DNA of 64,000 nucleotides from Rhodobacterales bacterium HKCCE3408 (lineage in GTDB: Bacteria; Pseudomonadota; Alphaproteobacteria; Rhodobacterales; Rhodobacteraceae), in contig WVSN01000004.1 in the NCBI GenBank assembly GCA_015689705.1, positions 124,001-188,000 of the forward strand. The letters run 5' to 3'. A program made the translations under genes and the position numbers. Shown one piece after another: positions 46,078-53,988 of the stretch. The notes below the pieces were generated by a model. It ran no database searches, was not told the origin of the DNA, and was given only the letters and a program-made list of their open reading frames with translations. Numbering within the stretch: the first letter of the stretch is position 1; each line of letters opens with the position of its first letter.

Positions 46078-46884
46078 TCACTCCGCTGCGTGGGACGACT
46101 TGGACGATTTCTTGCCGTCGTAGCCGATGGCGAGATCCGCCTTGTGGGACATGATGAAACCGATCGAACGCTGCGCCTCTTCGAACAGATGTGCCGAGAG
46201 ACCGGCAGCGCGGGCCAGGAGCGGCACCGCCTTGATCGCGTCGACCGGCCAGCCGGCATCGAGGATGCAGGCCGGGATCGCGCCCGAGACGTTGATCGGC
46301 AGCGGACGCTCGATGATGGTCGTCGCGTGCTTGCCGAGAAACTTCAACGTCTCGACGTAAACGCCTGACACACCGAGATAATCCGCGATCTCGATCAGCC
46401 GGTCCGCACGCGGGTCGCCGCCCGAATGCTGCGGGTGGCCGAGGCCCGCGACCTTCATCTTCGCCGCCTTGTGCGCCTTCAGGCTCTCGACCACGGTGGC
46501 CTCGAGATCGCCGTCGCCAGCCTCGGTCACCAGTTCGTGCAGGTAGCGCCCGGCCGACTCGGACGATCCGGCGACTACCGAGCCCATCCCGAGCAGGCCC
46601 GCCGACATCGCGCCCTGCCACGCGTCCGGTCCGGCCGCCAGCGTCATGCGCGCGGCCTGCACCGAGGGCACCAGCCCGTGTTCGGCGATGGCGACGAGAC
46701 AGGCGTCCATCATGTCCCGCTGGCTGGCGCTCGGCTTCTCGCCCAGGACCAGCAGCCAGAAATAGTCGGTGAAGCCGATCTTCCCGATCAGCTCGTCGCA
46801 GAGATCGAGCCCCCGAACGGTGATCGTGTCGGCGTCCGAGGTGGCGATGGCCGTGAAGGCCTGGTCCTGCTTGCCGATGCGCAT
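46078..46884 (-). CDS. Short citrate synthase-family protein (citryl-CoA lyase-like)
   Basis: 268 residues from ATG 46884, with AAAGGG 5 bases upstream. The sequence aligns by motif with the small and large domains of citrate synthase (GLGHPQHSGGDPRADRL with the active-site His, then GAIPACILDAGWP) but is far shorter than citrate synthase (about 430). Proteins of this size are annotated citryl-CoA lyase and would cleave a citryl-CoA-like thioester to acetyl-CoA and an oxo acid. It is first in the leftward operon, with the CoA transferase directly after it. The natural substrate is not known. Confidence 0.82.
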   Translation of the reverse strand: MRIGKQDQAFTAIATSDADTITVRGLDLCDELIGKIGFTDYFWLLVLGEKPSASQRDMMDACLVAIAEHGLVPSVQAARMTLAAGPDAWQGAMSAGLLGMGSVVAGSSESAGRYLHELVTEAGDGDLEATVVESLKAHKAAKMKVAGLGHPQHSGGDPRADRLIEIADYLGVSGVYVETLKFLGKHATTIIERPLPINVSGAIPACILDAGWPVDAIKAVPLLARAAGLSAHLFEEAQRSIGFIMSHKADLAIGYDGKKSSKSSHAAE

Positions 46885-46895
46885 GACACCCTTTC

Positions 46896-46912
46896 TTTTC
46901 GCTATACGAAAA
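46896..46912. promoter_or_regulatory. 17-bp palindrome, candidate IclR operator
   Basis: TTTTCG-CTATA-CGAAAA is a perfect 6-5-6 inverted repeat in the 108-base divergent gap between the citryl-CoA-lyase-like gene and the intradiol dioxygenase. PcaR/PobR-type IclR regulators bind sites with GTTCG...CGAAC arms (family knowledge), and an IclR gene lies at 47860. The palindrome is close to the leftward start, so it could control both directions. Confidence 0.65.
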
Positions 46913-46992
46913 TTTTTCCTCTTGTCGAAAAGTATGGAACGACCTACCGTCGCGTCAAGGACGAAATGAGACCGGTCGTGGGAGGAGCGGGC

Positions 46993-47853
46993 ATGAAGGA
47001 CATCAACGAGTACAGCCTGACGCAGGCGGTGAAGGACTCCTTCAAGACGGAGCCGGACAGCCGGTTCGAGCAGCTGCTGCACGGCCTGATCGACCACCTC
47101 CACGACTTCACGCGCGAACATCAGCTGACCCACGAAGAATGGATGCGCGTGCTGATGTTCCTCTACGATTGCGGAAAGATCTCCACGCCCGAGCGGCACG
47201 AATTCATCCTGCTGAGCGACGTGCTCGGCTTCTCCGCTCTGGTCGACATGGTCAATTCGCGCGGCGGCGCGACCGAGGGGTCCAACCTCGGGCCGTTCTA
47301 CCTCGACAACGCACCGCGCAAGCCCCTCGGCGCCGATCTTTCGGACGAGCGCGACGGGGTCTGCATCCTTGTCCACGGCAAGGTCACCGACTCGCTCCAC
47401 AATCCGCTGCCCGGCGCGATCGTGGACACCTGGCAGGCCGACGCGGCCGGCACCTACCCGATCCAGGAGCAGGAGCAGGGCCAGGACAAGATGGACCTGC
47501 GCGGCGTGTTCGAGGCCGACGAGAACGGCCGCTACTGGTACACGACCGTCCTGCCGAAGCCCTACACCGTCCCTTATGACGGCCCGGTGGGCGAGCTTCT
47601 GCGCGCGGGCAAGCGCCACGCCTGGCGCCCGGCGCACCTGCACTACATCGTGCGGCATCCCGGGATGAACTCGATCACCACCGAAGTGTTCTTCGAGAAC
47701 ATGGACTATATCGACAACGACGCCGTCTTCGGCGTGCGTAAATCGCTGATCGCGAAGGTGAAACCGGCCAAGAAGGCCGACATCCCCTACGAGACGCAGA
47801 AGACGCCCGACGCGGTGGTCGAGTTCGACTTCGTTCTCGCACCCGAAAGCTGA
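46993..47853 (+). CDS. Intradiol ring-cleavage dioxygenase (hydroxyquinol/catechol 1,2-dioxygenase type)
   Basis: 286 residues from ATG 46993, with GGGAGGAG upstream. An N-terminal helical dimerisation domain (about 1-100) precedes the catalytic beta-sandwich. Non-haem Fe(III) ligands are visible: Y155 (GTYPIQ), Y191 (KPYTVPYDGP), H215 and H217 (RPAHLHYIV). The enzyme cleaves an ortho-dihydroxyaromatic ring between the hydroxyls to a muconate or maleylacetate. The long N-terminal domain points to the catechol/hydroxyquinol group rather than protocatechuate 3,4-dioxygenase. It is followed by an IclR regulator 6 bases later. Confidence 0.93.
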   Translation: MKDINEYSLTQAVKDSFKTEPDSRFEQLLHGLIDHLHDFTREHQLTHEEWMRVLMFLYDCGKISTPERHEFILLSDVLGFSALVDMVNSRGGATEGSNLGPFYLDNAPRKPLGADLSDERDGVCILVHGKVTDSLHNPLPGAIVDTWQADAAGTYPIQEQEQGQDKMDLRGVFEADENGRYWYTTVLPKPYTVPYDGPVGELLRAGKRHAWRPAHLHYIVRHPGMNSITTEVFFENMDYIDNDAVFGVRKSLIAKVKPAKKADIPYETQKTPDAVVEFDFVLAPES

Positions 47854-47859
47854 TCGCCG

Positions 47860-48663
47860 GTGGCCGCTTCGGGCGAGAAGCCGGCGGAATTCGTCGAGGC
47901 GCTGGCCAAGGGGCTGGCGATCCTCGAGGCCTTCGACGCCGGTCATCCCGAGATGACGCTGTCCGAGGTTGCGCGGCGCGTGGGGCTGTCGCCCGCCGCC
48001 GCGCGCCGCGCGCTCATCACACTGATGGAGCTCGGCTATGTCGGGCAGAAGGACAAGCGGTTCCACCTCCGGCCCCGGATCATGGCGCTCAGTTCGGCCT
48101 TCTACTTCGCCGCCCGGATCGATGAACTGCTCCAGCCCGACCTGCGCGAACTGGTGAACCGCTTCGGCGACGCGTCCTCCGTCGGGGCGCTGGACGGGGC
48201 GGACGTGATCTACGTCGCCCATGTCTCGGTCCAGCGTGCGCGGCGCGCCGCGGCGACCGTGGGCGCACGCTACCCCGCCTATGCGACCTCGATGGGCCGC
48301 GTTCTGCTTGCCGGTCTGCCGGACGACGTGCTGGCCGAGCGGATCGGGCACGACCGGTTCGTGCCGCTGACATCGAAGACCTGCACCGACCCCTGCCTCC
48401 TGCGCGAGGAGCTGATGGCGGTGCGCGAGAACGGCTACGCAACGACGGTCGACCAGCTCGATTACGGGATCACCGCGCTTGCCGTGCCGATCCGCGATCC
48501 GGGCGGACGTACTGTCGCGGCACTGAACACCTCGGGCTACACGGGCGTCGTCACGCCCGAAAGCCTGATCGCGGATCGCCTGCCCGCCCTGCGCGAGGCG
48601 GCCTCGCACATCGCCCACGAGATCAACCGCTTCCCGGTGCTGCAATCGATCCTGGGCGGCTGA
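47860..48663 (+). CDS. IclR family regulator (PcaR/PobR-like)
   Basis: 267 residues from GTG 47860. The winged HTH is at about 10-75 (GLAILEAFDAGHPEMTLSEV) and the effector domain at about 85-260, with RVLLAGLPDD and the C-terminal AALNTSGYTGVVTPE. The PcaR/PcaU/PobR subgroup activates or represses aromatic-acid genes in response to ring-cleavage intermediates. It lies between the dioxygenase and an amidohydrolase in one transcript, so it probably autoregulates through the 46896-46912 palindrome. Confidence 0.9.
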   Translation: MAASGEKPAEFVEALAKGLAILEAFDAGHPEMTLSEVARRVGLSPAAARRALITLMELGYVGQKDKRFHLRPRIMALSSAFYFAARIDELLQPDLRELVNRFGDASSVGALDGADVIYVAHVSVQRARRAAATVGARYPAYATSMGRVLLAGLPDDVLAERIGHDRFVPLTSKTCTDPCLLREELMAVRENGYATTVDQLDYGITALAVPIRDPGGRTVAALNTSGYTGVVTPESLIADRLPALREAASHIAHEINRFPVLQSILGG

Positions 48664-48692
48664 CGACACGACTTCAGGGAGGAGAGACAACC

Positions 48693-50195
48693 ATGTGCAG
48701 ACTTTGCAGCCCGGCCGCACCGGCCGCCGCCTGCCCCACCTTCGGACCGGCCTTCCGTGCGCCCGCCGGCGAGACATCGGGCGGGGCGCAGGCCGCCGCC
48801 GCGGCGCGGACGAACATCACCGCCGCCAGCATGCCGCAACTGTCCGGCCAGGACGGCACGCGCATCCTGATCAAGGGCGGCGTGGTGATGTCGGTCGATC
48901 CCGATGTCGGCAATTTCGCCAAGGGCGACGTGCTGATCGAGGGCAAGAAGATCGTCGAGGTCGGCGCGAATATCGAGGCGGCGGACGCGCACGTGATCGA
49001 CGCGTCGGGCAAGATCGTCATGCCGGGCTTCATCGACACGCACCACCACCAGTTCGAGACCGGGCTGCGGTCCTCCCTGCCAGACGCGATCGTGGTCAAT
49101 GACGGCAAGCCCGAGAACGCACGGAACTACTACGAAGCGATGCTGCTCGGCTTCTCGCAGCATTACCGGCCGCAGGACGTCTACATCAACGAGCTTTACG
49201 GCGGCCTTGCGCAGCTCGATGCCGGCGTCACAACAGTGATGGACGTCAGCCAGATCCACCATTCGGCCGAGCATTCCGACGCCGCCATCGAGGGCCTGCG
49301 CGATGCCGGCCGGCGCGGCGTGTTCGGCTATTTCGAAGGCTGGTGGGACGGCAAGGAGCATCCGGGCGGGGCGCGGCGCATCCGCAAGCAGTATTTCAGC
49401 TCGGACGATCAGTTGCTGACCATGGTCATGGGGGGCGAGATCTACATCGAAGGCTATGACGAGATGTGGAAGATCGGGCGCGAGCTCGACCTGCAGATCG
49501 CGCTGCACGTGGTCACGACCTTCGGCATGACGCCCACCTTCGACGAGCTGGCGAAGAAGGGCGTCTTCGGCCCCGACAACATCTTCATCCACATGACCGG
49601 CATGACCGACGACGCCTGGAAGGCGGCCGCCGATGCCGGCGCGCATGTCAGCCTGTCGGTCCCGATCGAGATGCACATGCGCCATGGCGAACCGCCGATC
49701 CAGAAGGCGCTCGATCTCGGCATGTCGGTGTCGCTGTCCTCGGATGTCGAATGCACCATGTCGGCCGACTTCTTCACCCAGATGCGCGGACTGATCACGC
49801 TGCAGCGGATGCGGGCGAACGAACGTGCGCTGTCGGGCGAGGAGAACTTCCCGGCGCTGATGAAATCCGCCGACGCAATCCGGCACGCCACGATCGAGGG
49901 CGCGAAGGGCCTGCGGCTCGACGCCAAGACGGGCAGCCTGACACCGGGCAAGGAGGCCGACATCATCCTGCTCGACGCCGAGGCGCTGAACGTTGCCCCG
50001 CTGAACCATGCGCCAGGCGCGGTGGTGACGCTGATGGACCGGACCAACGTCGATACCGTGATGGTCGCGGGCCAGATCCGGAAATGGCAGGGCAAGCTGC
50101 TCGGCCACGATCTCGACAAGCTGCGGCGCGAGCTGGAGGAAAGCCGCGACTACATCTTCGACAAGGCAGGCGTCGCAAAGGATCTTTTTGCCTGA
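48693..50195 (+). CDS. Amidohydrolase-superfamily deaminase/chlorohydrolase
   Basis: 500 residues, with GGGAGGAGAG before the ATG. The first 45 residues are an unusual Cys/Ala-rich extension (MCRLCSPAAPAAACPTF). The metallo-dependent hydrolase follows: DTHHHQFETGL metal motif (about residue 113), a later His in ALHVVTTFGM, FIHMTGM and the catalytic Asp in LSSDVECTM. This is the TRZ/ATZ, 8-oxoguanine deaminase and hydroxyatrazine hydrolase branch, which removes amino or other leaving groups from N-heterocycles. With the ring-cleavage dioxygenase it suggests a heteroaromatic or N-substituted aromatic substrate (inference). Confidence 0.88.
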   Translation: MCRLCSPAAPAAACPTFGPAFRAPAGETSGGAQAAAAARTNITAASMPQLSGQDGTRILIKGGVVMSVDPDVGNFAKGDVLIEGKKIVEVGANIEAADAHVIDASGKIVMPGFIDTHHHQFETGLRSSLPDAIVVNDGKPENARNYYEAMLLGFSQHYRPQDVYINELYGGLAQLDAGVTTVMDVSQIHHSAEHSDAAIEGLRDAGRRGVFGYFEGWWDGKEHPGGARRIRKQYFSSDDQLLTMVMGGEIYIEGYDEMWKIGRELDLQIALHVVTTFGMTPTFDELAKKGVFGPDNIFIHMTGMTDDAWKAAADAGAHVSLSVPIEMHMRHGEPPIQKALDLGMSVSLSSDVECTMSADFFTQMRGLITLQRMRANERALSGEENFPALMKSADAIRHATIEGAKGLRLDAKTGSLTPGKEADIILLDAEALNVAPLNHAPGAVVTLMDRTNVDTVMVAGQIRKWQGKLLGHDLDKLRRELEESRDYIFDKAGVAKDLFA

Positions 50196-50208
50196 TATGA
50201 TGGACTTG

Positions 50209-50232
50209 CCCGGGGGTGGTTGTCCCCCGGGC
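50209..50232 (+). terminator. Intercistronic stem-loop before the cytochrome gene
   Basis: GCCCGGGGG and CCCCCGGGC form a perfect 9-bp GC stem with a 6-base loop, 13 bases after the amidohydrolase stop and 23 bases before the cytochrome start. There is no T-run. It probably tunes read-through or stabilises one segment of the message. Confidence 0.6.
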
Positions 50233-50255
50233 CAAGGGTTTGGGAGGACCTTTCT

Positions 50256-51074
50256 ATGCGTATCGTACTTGCTGCGGCGGCGGTCGTCGCGGCATCGCCA
50301 GCCGTCGCCGACGTGGCGCGCGGCGCTTATCTCGTCGAAACCGTCATGGGCTGCGGCAACTGCCACACGCCGCTCGGCCCAGACGGCTTCGTCCAGGAGG
50401 CCGCGCTGTCGGGCCGGGTCGTCGAGGATCTCGACGTCTTCACCGCCATCGCGCCGAACATCACGCCGGCGGGCCGGATCTCGGAGTGGTCGGACGAGGA
50501 ACTCGCCCGCGCCATCCGCGAAGGCATCCGCCCGGATGGCAGCCTGATCGGTCCGCCGATGCCGTTCTTCGCCTACCGTTCGATCTCGGACGACGATCTC
50601 GCCTCGATCGTGGCCTACATCCGCACCGTTCCGGCGGTCGAGAACGATCCCGGCACGTCCGAATACCGCATCCCGCTGCCGCCCGCCTATGGCGAGCCGC
50701 TGGCAGACGTCACCGCGCCCGAGCCCGGTGTGACGGTCGAATATGGCGAGTATCTCGTCGCGATCGCCCACTGCATGGAATGCCACAGCCCCAACACGCC
50801 GACCGGTCCCGACTGGGGCGACGGGTTCGCGCGCGGCGGGTTCGAGTTCCACGGCCCCTGGGGCGTCAGCGTCTCGCCGAACCTGACGAACAGCTCCGAC
50901 GGGCTTGCGGACTATTCGGATGCCGACATCATCGGGATGCTCGCCGGCACCCGGCCCGATGGCAGCCCGATGCTGCCGCCGATGCCCTATCCCTTCCTCG
51001 CCGCGATGTCCGACGACGACAAGGCGGCCATCGTTATGTACCTGCGCACCATCCCCGGTCAGCCGGACATCTGA
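50256..51074 (+). CDS. Secreted diheme cytochrome c
   Basis: 272 residues from ATG 50256, with GGGAGGACC upstream. The signal peptide is about 1-18 (ending AVADV). There are two haem-binding motifs, CGNCH (C33-H37) and CMECH (C173-H177), each in a cytochrome c fold of about 130 residues with a downstream Met-containing axial-ligand region (PPMPFFAYRS and PPMPYPFLAA). It resembles the cytochrome subunits of alcohol/aldehyde dehydrogenases and similar periplasmic oxidoreductases. No catalytic partner subunit is adjacent, so its electron donor is unknown. Confidence 0.92.
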   Translation: MRIVLAAAAVVAASPAVADVARGAYLVETVMGCGNCHTPLGPDGFVQEAALSGRVVEDLDVFTAIAPNITPAGRISEWSDEELARAIREGIRPDGSLIGPPMPFFAYRSISDDDLASIVAYIRTVPAVENDPGTSEYRIPLPPAYGEPLADVTAPEPGVTVEYGEYLVAIAHCMECHSPNTPTGPDWGDGFARGGFEFHGPWGVSVSPNLTNSSDGLADYSDADIIGMLAGTRPDGSPMLPPMPYPFLAAMSDDDKAAIVMYLRTIPGQPDI

Positions 51075-51101
51075 CCGGGGCAGCGCCCGACGGAGAAGAC
51101 C

Positions 51102-52124
51102 ATGCTGTTTCCGACATCGCTGGTTGGCAGCTACTGCCAACCAGACTGGCTGATCGATCGTGACAAGCTCGGCAAGCAATTCCCGCCGCGCACGCGGGCA
51201 CTGGAGCTCTGGCGAATTCCGGAGCCCCTTCTGTCCGCCGCACAGGACGATGCCACCCGGCTCGCCATCCGCGACCAGGAGGAGGCCGGGCTCGACATCA
51301 TTACCGACGGCGAGATCCGGCGGGAAAGCTATTCCAACCGCTTCGCCACGGCGCTCGACGGGCTCGACCTCGACAACCACGGCGAGGTCATCACCCGGTC
51401 GGGCAAGCCGGTCCCGGTGCCACGCATCGTGGGCCCGATCCGCCGGGCGCGTCCGGTCGAGGTGGAGGATCTGAAGTTCCTGCGTGCGCAGACCGATCGG
51501 AAGATCAAGATCACCCTGCCAGGGCCCTTCACGATGAGCCAGCAGGCGGTGAACGACCACTATGACAGTGTCGAAGAGGCCGCGATGGACTACGCGCAGG
51601 CGGTGAAGGAGGAGATCGCCGATCTCTTCGCGGCGGGTGCGGATATCGTCCAGCTCGACGAGCCGTGGATGCAGGCCAAGCCCGACCTGGCCGAAGACTA
51701 CGGGCTGGCGGCGCTCAACGCCGCGCTCGAAGGCGCGGCCGGGACCACGGCTGTCCATATCTGCTTCGGCTATGCAGCGATGACGAAAGAGCGGCCGGCC
51801 GGCTATTCGTTCCTGCCGCAGATGGCCGACTGCCTCTGCGACCAGGTCTCGATCGAGACGGCGCAGGCCGATCTCGACACCTCGGTGCTCGAGACGATCC
51901 GGGGCAAGACGGTGATCCTCGGCGTGCTCGACCTGTCGGACATGAACGTCGAGACGCCCGAGACCATCGCGCACCGCATCCGCCGCGCCCTGCCCCATGT
52001 TGATGCCGACAAGGTGGTCGTGGCGCCGGATTGCGGCCTGAAATACCTGCCGCGCGACGTGGCTTTCGGCAAGATGAAGGCCATGGCGGACGGCGCGGCC
52101 CTGATGCGGGCCGAGATCGGTTAG
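51102..52124 (+). CDS. MetE C-terminal-domain protein (methyltransferase or demethylase)
   Basis: 340 residues, with GGAG before the ATG. It is the catalytic C-terminal half of cobalamin-independent methionine synthase only, with zinc-ligand candidates in VHICFGY (His about 219, Cys about 221) and APDCGLKYLP (Cys about 311); full MetE is more than twice as long. Such short proteins are usually named methionine synthase II but often sit in catabolic clusters, where they may remove a methyl group. The 27-base upstream gap has no room for a SAM riboswitch. It converges with the TetR gene, overlapping by 4 bases. Confidence 0.85.
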   Translation: MLFPTSLVGSYCQPDWLIDRDKLGKQFPPRTRALELWRIPEPLLSAAQDDATRLAIRDQEEAGLDIITDGEIRRESYSNRFATALDGLDLDNHGEVITRSGKPVPVPRIVGPIRRARPVEVEDLKFLRAQTDRKIKITLPGPFTMSQQAVNDHYDSVEEAAMDYAQAVKEEIADLFAAGADIVQLDEPWMQAKPDLAEDYGLAALNAALEGAAGTTAVHICFGYAAMTKERPAGYSFLPQMADCLCDQVSIETAQADLDTSVLETIRGKTVILGVLDLSDMNVETPETIAHRIRRALPHVDADKVVVAPDCGLKYLPRDVAFGKMKAMADGAALMRAEIG

Positions 52125-52750
52125 CCGCGCGGCTGGATTTCCGGGAAGACCAGACGCCCGATATCGGCGAGCACGGCGTCGATATCGACGTCGACGCCCT
52201 TCTGGCTGGTGACCTCGTCGATCAGGAGGAACGACAGGCCGTGCACGAAGGTCCAGAGCAGGAAGGAGCGCCGTTCGGCATCGGCGTCGACCTCTGACCG
52301 GCCCAGGACTGCGGCGACCTCTTCCTTCACCAGCTCGTAGGGGCGGACGCCGTTCATCTCCGCCTCTTCGATCGATGTGCCGTCGCGGTGCTTCGATCCG
52401 AAGACCAGCCGGAACACGCCCGGCTCGTCCAGCGCGAAGCCGACATAGACCCGGCCGAGCGCCTCGATGCGCCGGATATCGCCCTTGGGGATGCCCTCGA
52501 GGGCCGAGACCATCGCGGTGTAATGCCGCTCCATCCCGCCGAAGCAGACGGCATCCAGCATCTCGTCGCGATCCTTGAAATGGCGATAGGGCGCGGCGGT
52601 CGAGACGCCGGCCTTGCGGCAGGCTTCCGAGACCGAGAAATGGTCCGGCCCCTTCTCTTCCACCAGCGCACGCGTCGCCTCGACAAGCTGCGTGCGCAGG
52701 TCGCCGTGGTGATAGCCGGTTTTCCGGCGGATTTCGCCTGCCTGATCCAT
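52121..52750 (-). CDS. TetR/AcrR family repressor
   Basis: 209 residues from ATG 52750, chosen for AAGGGA 7 bases upstream; longer starts at 52771 and 52804 run into the operator region. The HTH is at about 13-60 (HHGDLRTQLVEATRALVEEKG ... VSTAAPYRHFKDRDEML). The C-terminal domain resembles the TetR_C_33/WHG type. It is divergent from the RND efflux pair, with two tandem palindromes between, so it should repress the pump and itself until an effector binds. Confidence 0.92.
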   Translation of the reverse strand: MDQAGEIRRKTGYHHGDLRTQLVEATRALVEEKGPDHFSVSEACRKAGVSTAAPYRHFKDRDEMLDAVCFGGMERHYTAMVSALEGIPKGDIRRIEALGRVYVGFALDEPGVFRLVFGSKHRDGTSIEEAEMNGVRPYELVKEEVAAVLGRSEVDADAERRSFLLWTFVHGLSFLLIDEVTSQKGVDVDIDAVLADIGRLVFPEIQPRG

Positions 52751-52787
52751 GCTTTTATCCCTTACCCGCATTTTCCGGGTTGTCAAA

Positions 52788-52802
52788 GTTAGAAGTTCTA
52801 AC
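52788..52802. promoter_or_regulatory. TetR operator candidate O1
   Basis: GTTAGAA-G-TTCTAAC is a perfect 7-1-7 palindrome in the TetR/efflux divergent gap. Its centre (52795) lies 19 bases from the centre of the second site at 52807-52821. Confidence 0.7.
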
Positions 52803-52806
52803 ATAT

Positions 52807-52821
52807 GTAAGAGTCTCTAAC
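52807..52821. promoter_or_regulatory. TetR operator candidate O2
   Basis: GTAAGAG-T-CTCTAAC matches the arms of the first palindrome with 6 of 7 base pairs symmetric. It ends 20 bases before the efflux adaptor start codon, where bound repressor would occlude the promoter. The two sites share the pattern GTWAGAR-N-YTCTAAC. Confidence 0.65.
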
Positions 52822-52841
52822 ATGGATTTCGAGGCCGCGCC

Positions 52842-53987
52842 ATGGACGACGTGACGAAAACCCCCGCTCCCAGTCTTCTCCGCCGCATTGTCCGGCATAC
52901 GGGATCGCTTCTCGTGACCCTTGTCTTCCTCGTCACGGCAGGCGTTGCCGTACGCGAAGGCACGGCCTTTCTGTCCAGCCGGGCCGAAGCGGCAGCGACC
53001 GCGCCCGAGACCGACCCGATCCCGGTCGAGACCCGGCCTCTCGTCATCGAGGACGGCTACACGTCCGTCCGAAGCTATCTGGGCCGGATCGAGCCGCCAC
53101 AATCGAGCGCGCTGTCCTTCGAACTGGCCGGACGGGTCACCGAGATCCTGGTCGACGAAGGCGATACGGTCGCCGAAGGGGACGTCATCGCCAGGCTCGA
53201 CACCGCCATTCTCGACACCGACCGCACCCGCCTCGAAGCGGCCCGCGCCGCCCTCTCCGCCGATCTGGCACTGGCCGAGCGTCAACTGACCCGGCGGGAG
53301 ACGTTGCAGGCGAGCGGCTTCGCGCCGGAAGAACAGCTCGACCAGGCCCGGTTCGGCCGCGATGCGCTGGTCGCCCGGATCGCGGAGACCGATGCGCAGC
53401 TCGCCGCGATCGACGTCCAACTCGACAAATCGGTCCTGCGCGCGCCGTTCTCGGGCACCGTGGCCGCCCGTACCGCCGATACCGGCGCAACGCTTTCCCC
53501 CGGGCAGCCGGTCGTGGAACTGCTGCAGGACGGGCCGGCGCGCCTTCGCGTCGGGCTGCCGCTCTGGCTGACGGCCGAGACCGGCGCCCGGTTCGATGTC
53601 ACGGTCGATGGCGTCGAGGGGACGGCCGTTCTGACTGCACTCCGTCCCGACATCGACACGCTAACCCGCACCCGCACCGCGCTTCTGACGCTCGAGGATC
53701 AAACCGCGCCCTACGGAGCGACCGCAACCGTCGAGGTCCCGCGCGAGATCGCTGCGCGCGGCGCGTGGGTGCCGTTCGAGGCGCTGCGCGAAGGTGCGCC
53801 CGGTGTCTGGTCGATCCTCGTCGTCGACGACGAGAACGTCGTCCGCGCCGCCCCGGTGGAGGTTCTGCATGCCGAGGCCGACCGGGTCTTTCTCGGCGGC
53901 GGGCTGACCGACGGGCTCGCGCTTGTGACCGGCGGGCCGCACCGCGTCGTGCCTGGCCAGACTGTCGCTCTGATCGCGGGGAACTGA
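52842..53987 (+). CDS. RND efflux periplasmic adaptor (HlyD/MFP family)
   Basis: 381 residues. An N-terminal membrane anchor (about 19-40) is followed by a barrel-sandwich lipoyl half (VTEILVDEGDTVAEGDVIARLD), an alpha-hairpin (about 130-185), the second lipoyl half (LRAPFSGTVAARTADTG) and a beta-barrel domain. It links the inner-membrane pump encoded next (1 base gap) to an outer-membrane channel. No TolC-like gene is in the window, so a shared channel is likely. Confidence 0.93.
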   Translation: MDDVTKTPAPSLLRRIVRHTGSLLVTLVFLVTAGVAVREGTAFLSSRAEAAATAPETDPIPVETRPLVIEDGYTSVRSYLGRIEPPQSSALSFELAGRVTEILVDEGDTVAEGDVIARLDTAILDTDRTRLEAARAALSADLALAERQLTRRETLQASGFAPEEQLDQARFGRDALVARIAETDAQLAAIDVQLDKSVLRAPFSGTVAARTADTGATLSPGQPVVELLQDGPARLRVGLPLWLTAETGARFDVTVDGVEGTAVLTALRPDIDTLTRTRTALLTLEDQTAPYGATATVEVPREIAARGAWVPFEALREGAPGVWSILVVDDENVVRAAPVEVLHAEADRVFLGGGLTDGLALVTGGPHRVVPGQTVALIAGN

Positions 53988-53988
53988 G

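Noticed and set aside
46078-46884. Calling the short citrate synthase-family gene as citrate synthase (gltA)
   Set aside because: It is about 160 residues too short, and the operon context with a CoA transferase is catabolic.
46885-48777. Upstream extension of the citryl-CoA-lyase-like frame across the dioxygenase and IclR genes
   Set aside because: ATG 46884 has a good ribosome binding site, and the citrate synthase-type homology starts there. The extension is antisense to two well-supported genes.
51075-51101. SAM or cobalamin riboswitch before the MetE-C gene
   Set aside because: Only 27 bases separate it from the cytochrome gene, with just a ribosome binding site. There is no room for a known riboswitch.
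48886-51998. Very long antisense frame opposite the amidohydrolase, cytochrome and MetE-C genes
   Set aside because: All three sense genes show family motifs, haem sites or metal sites. The antisense product is compositionally biased and unrecognisable.
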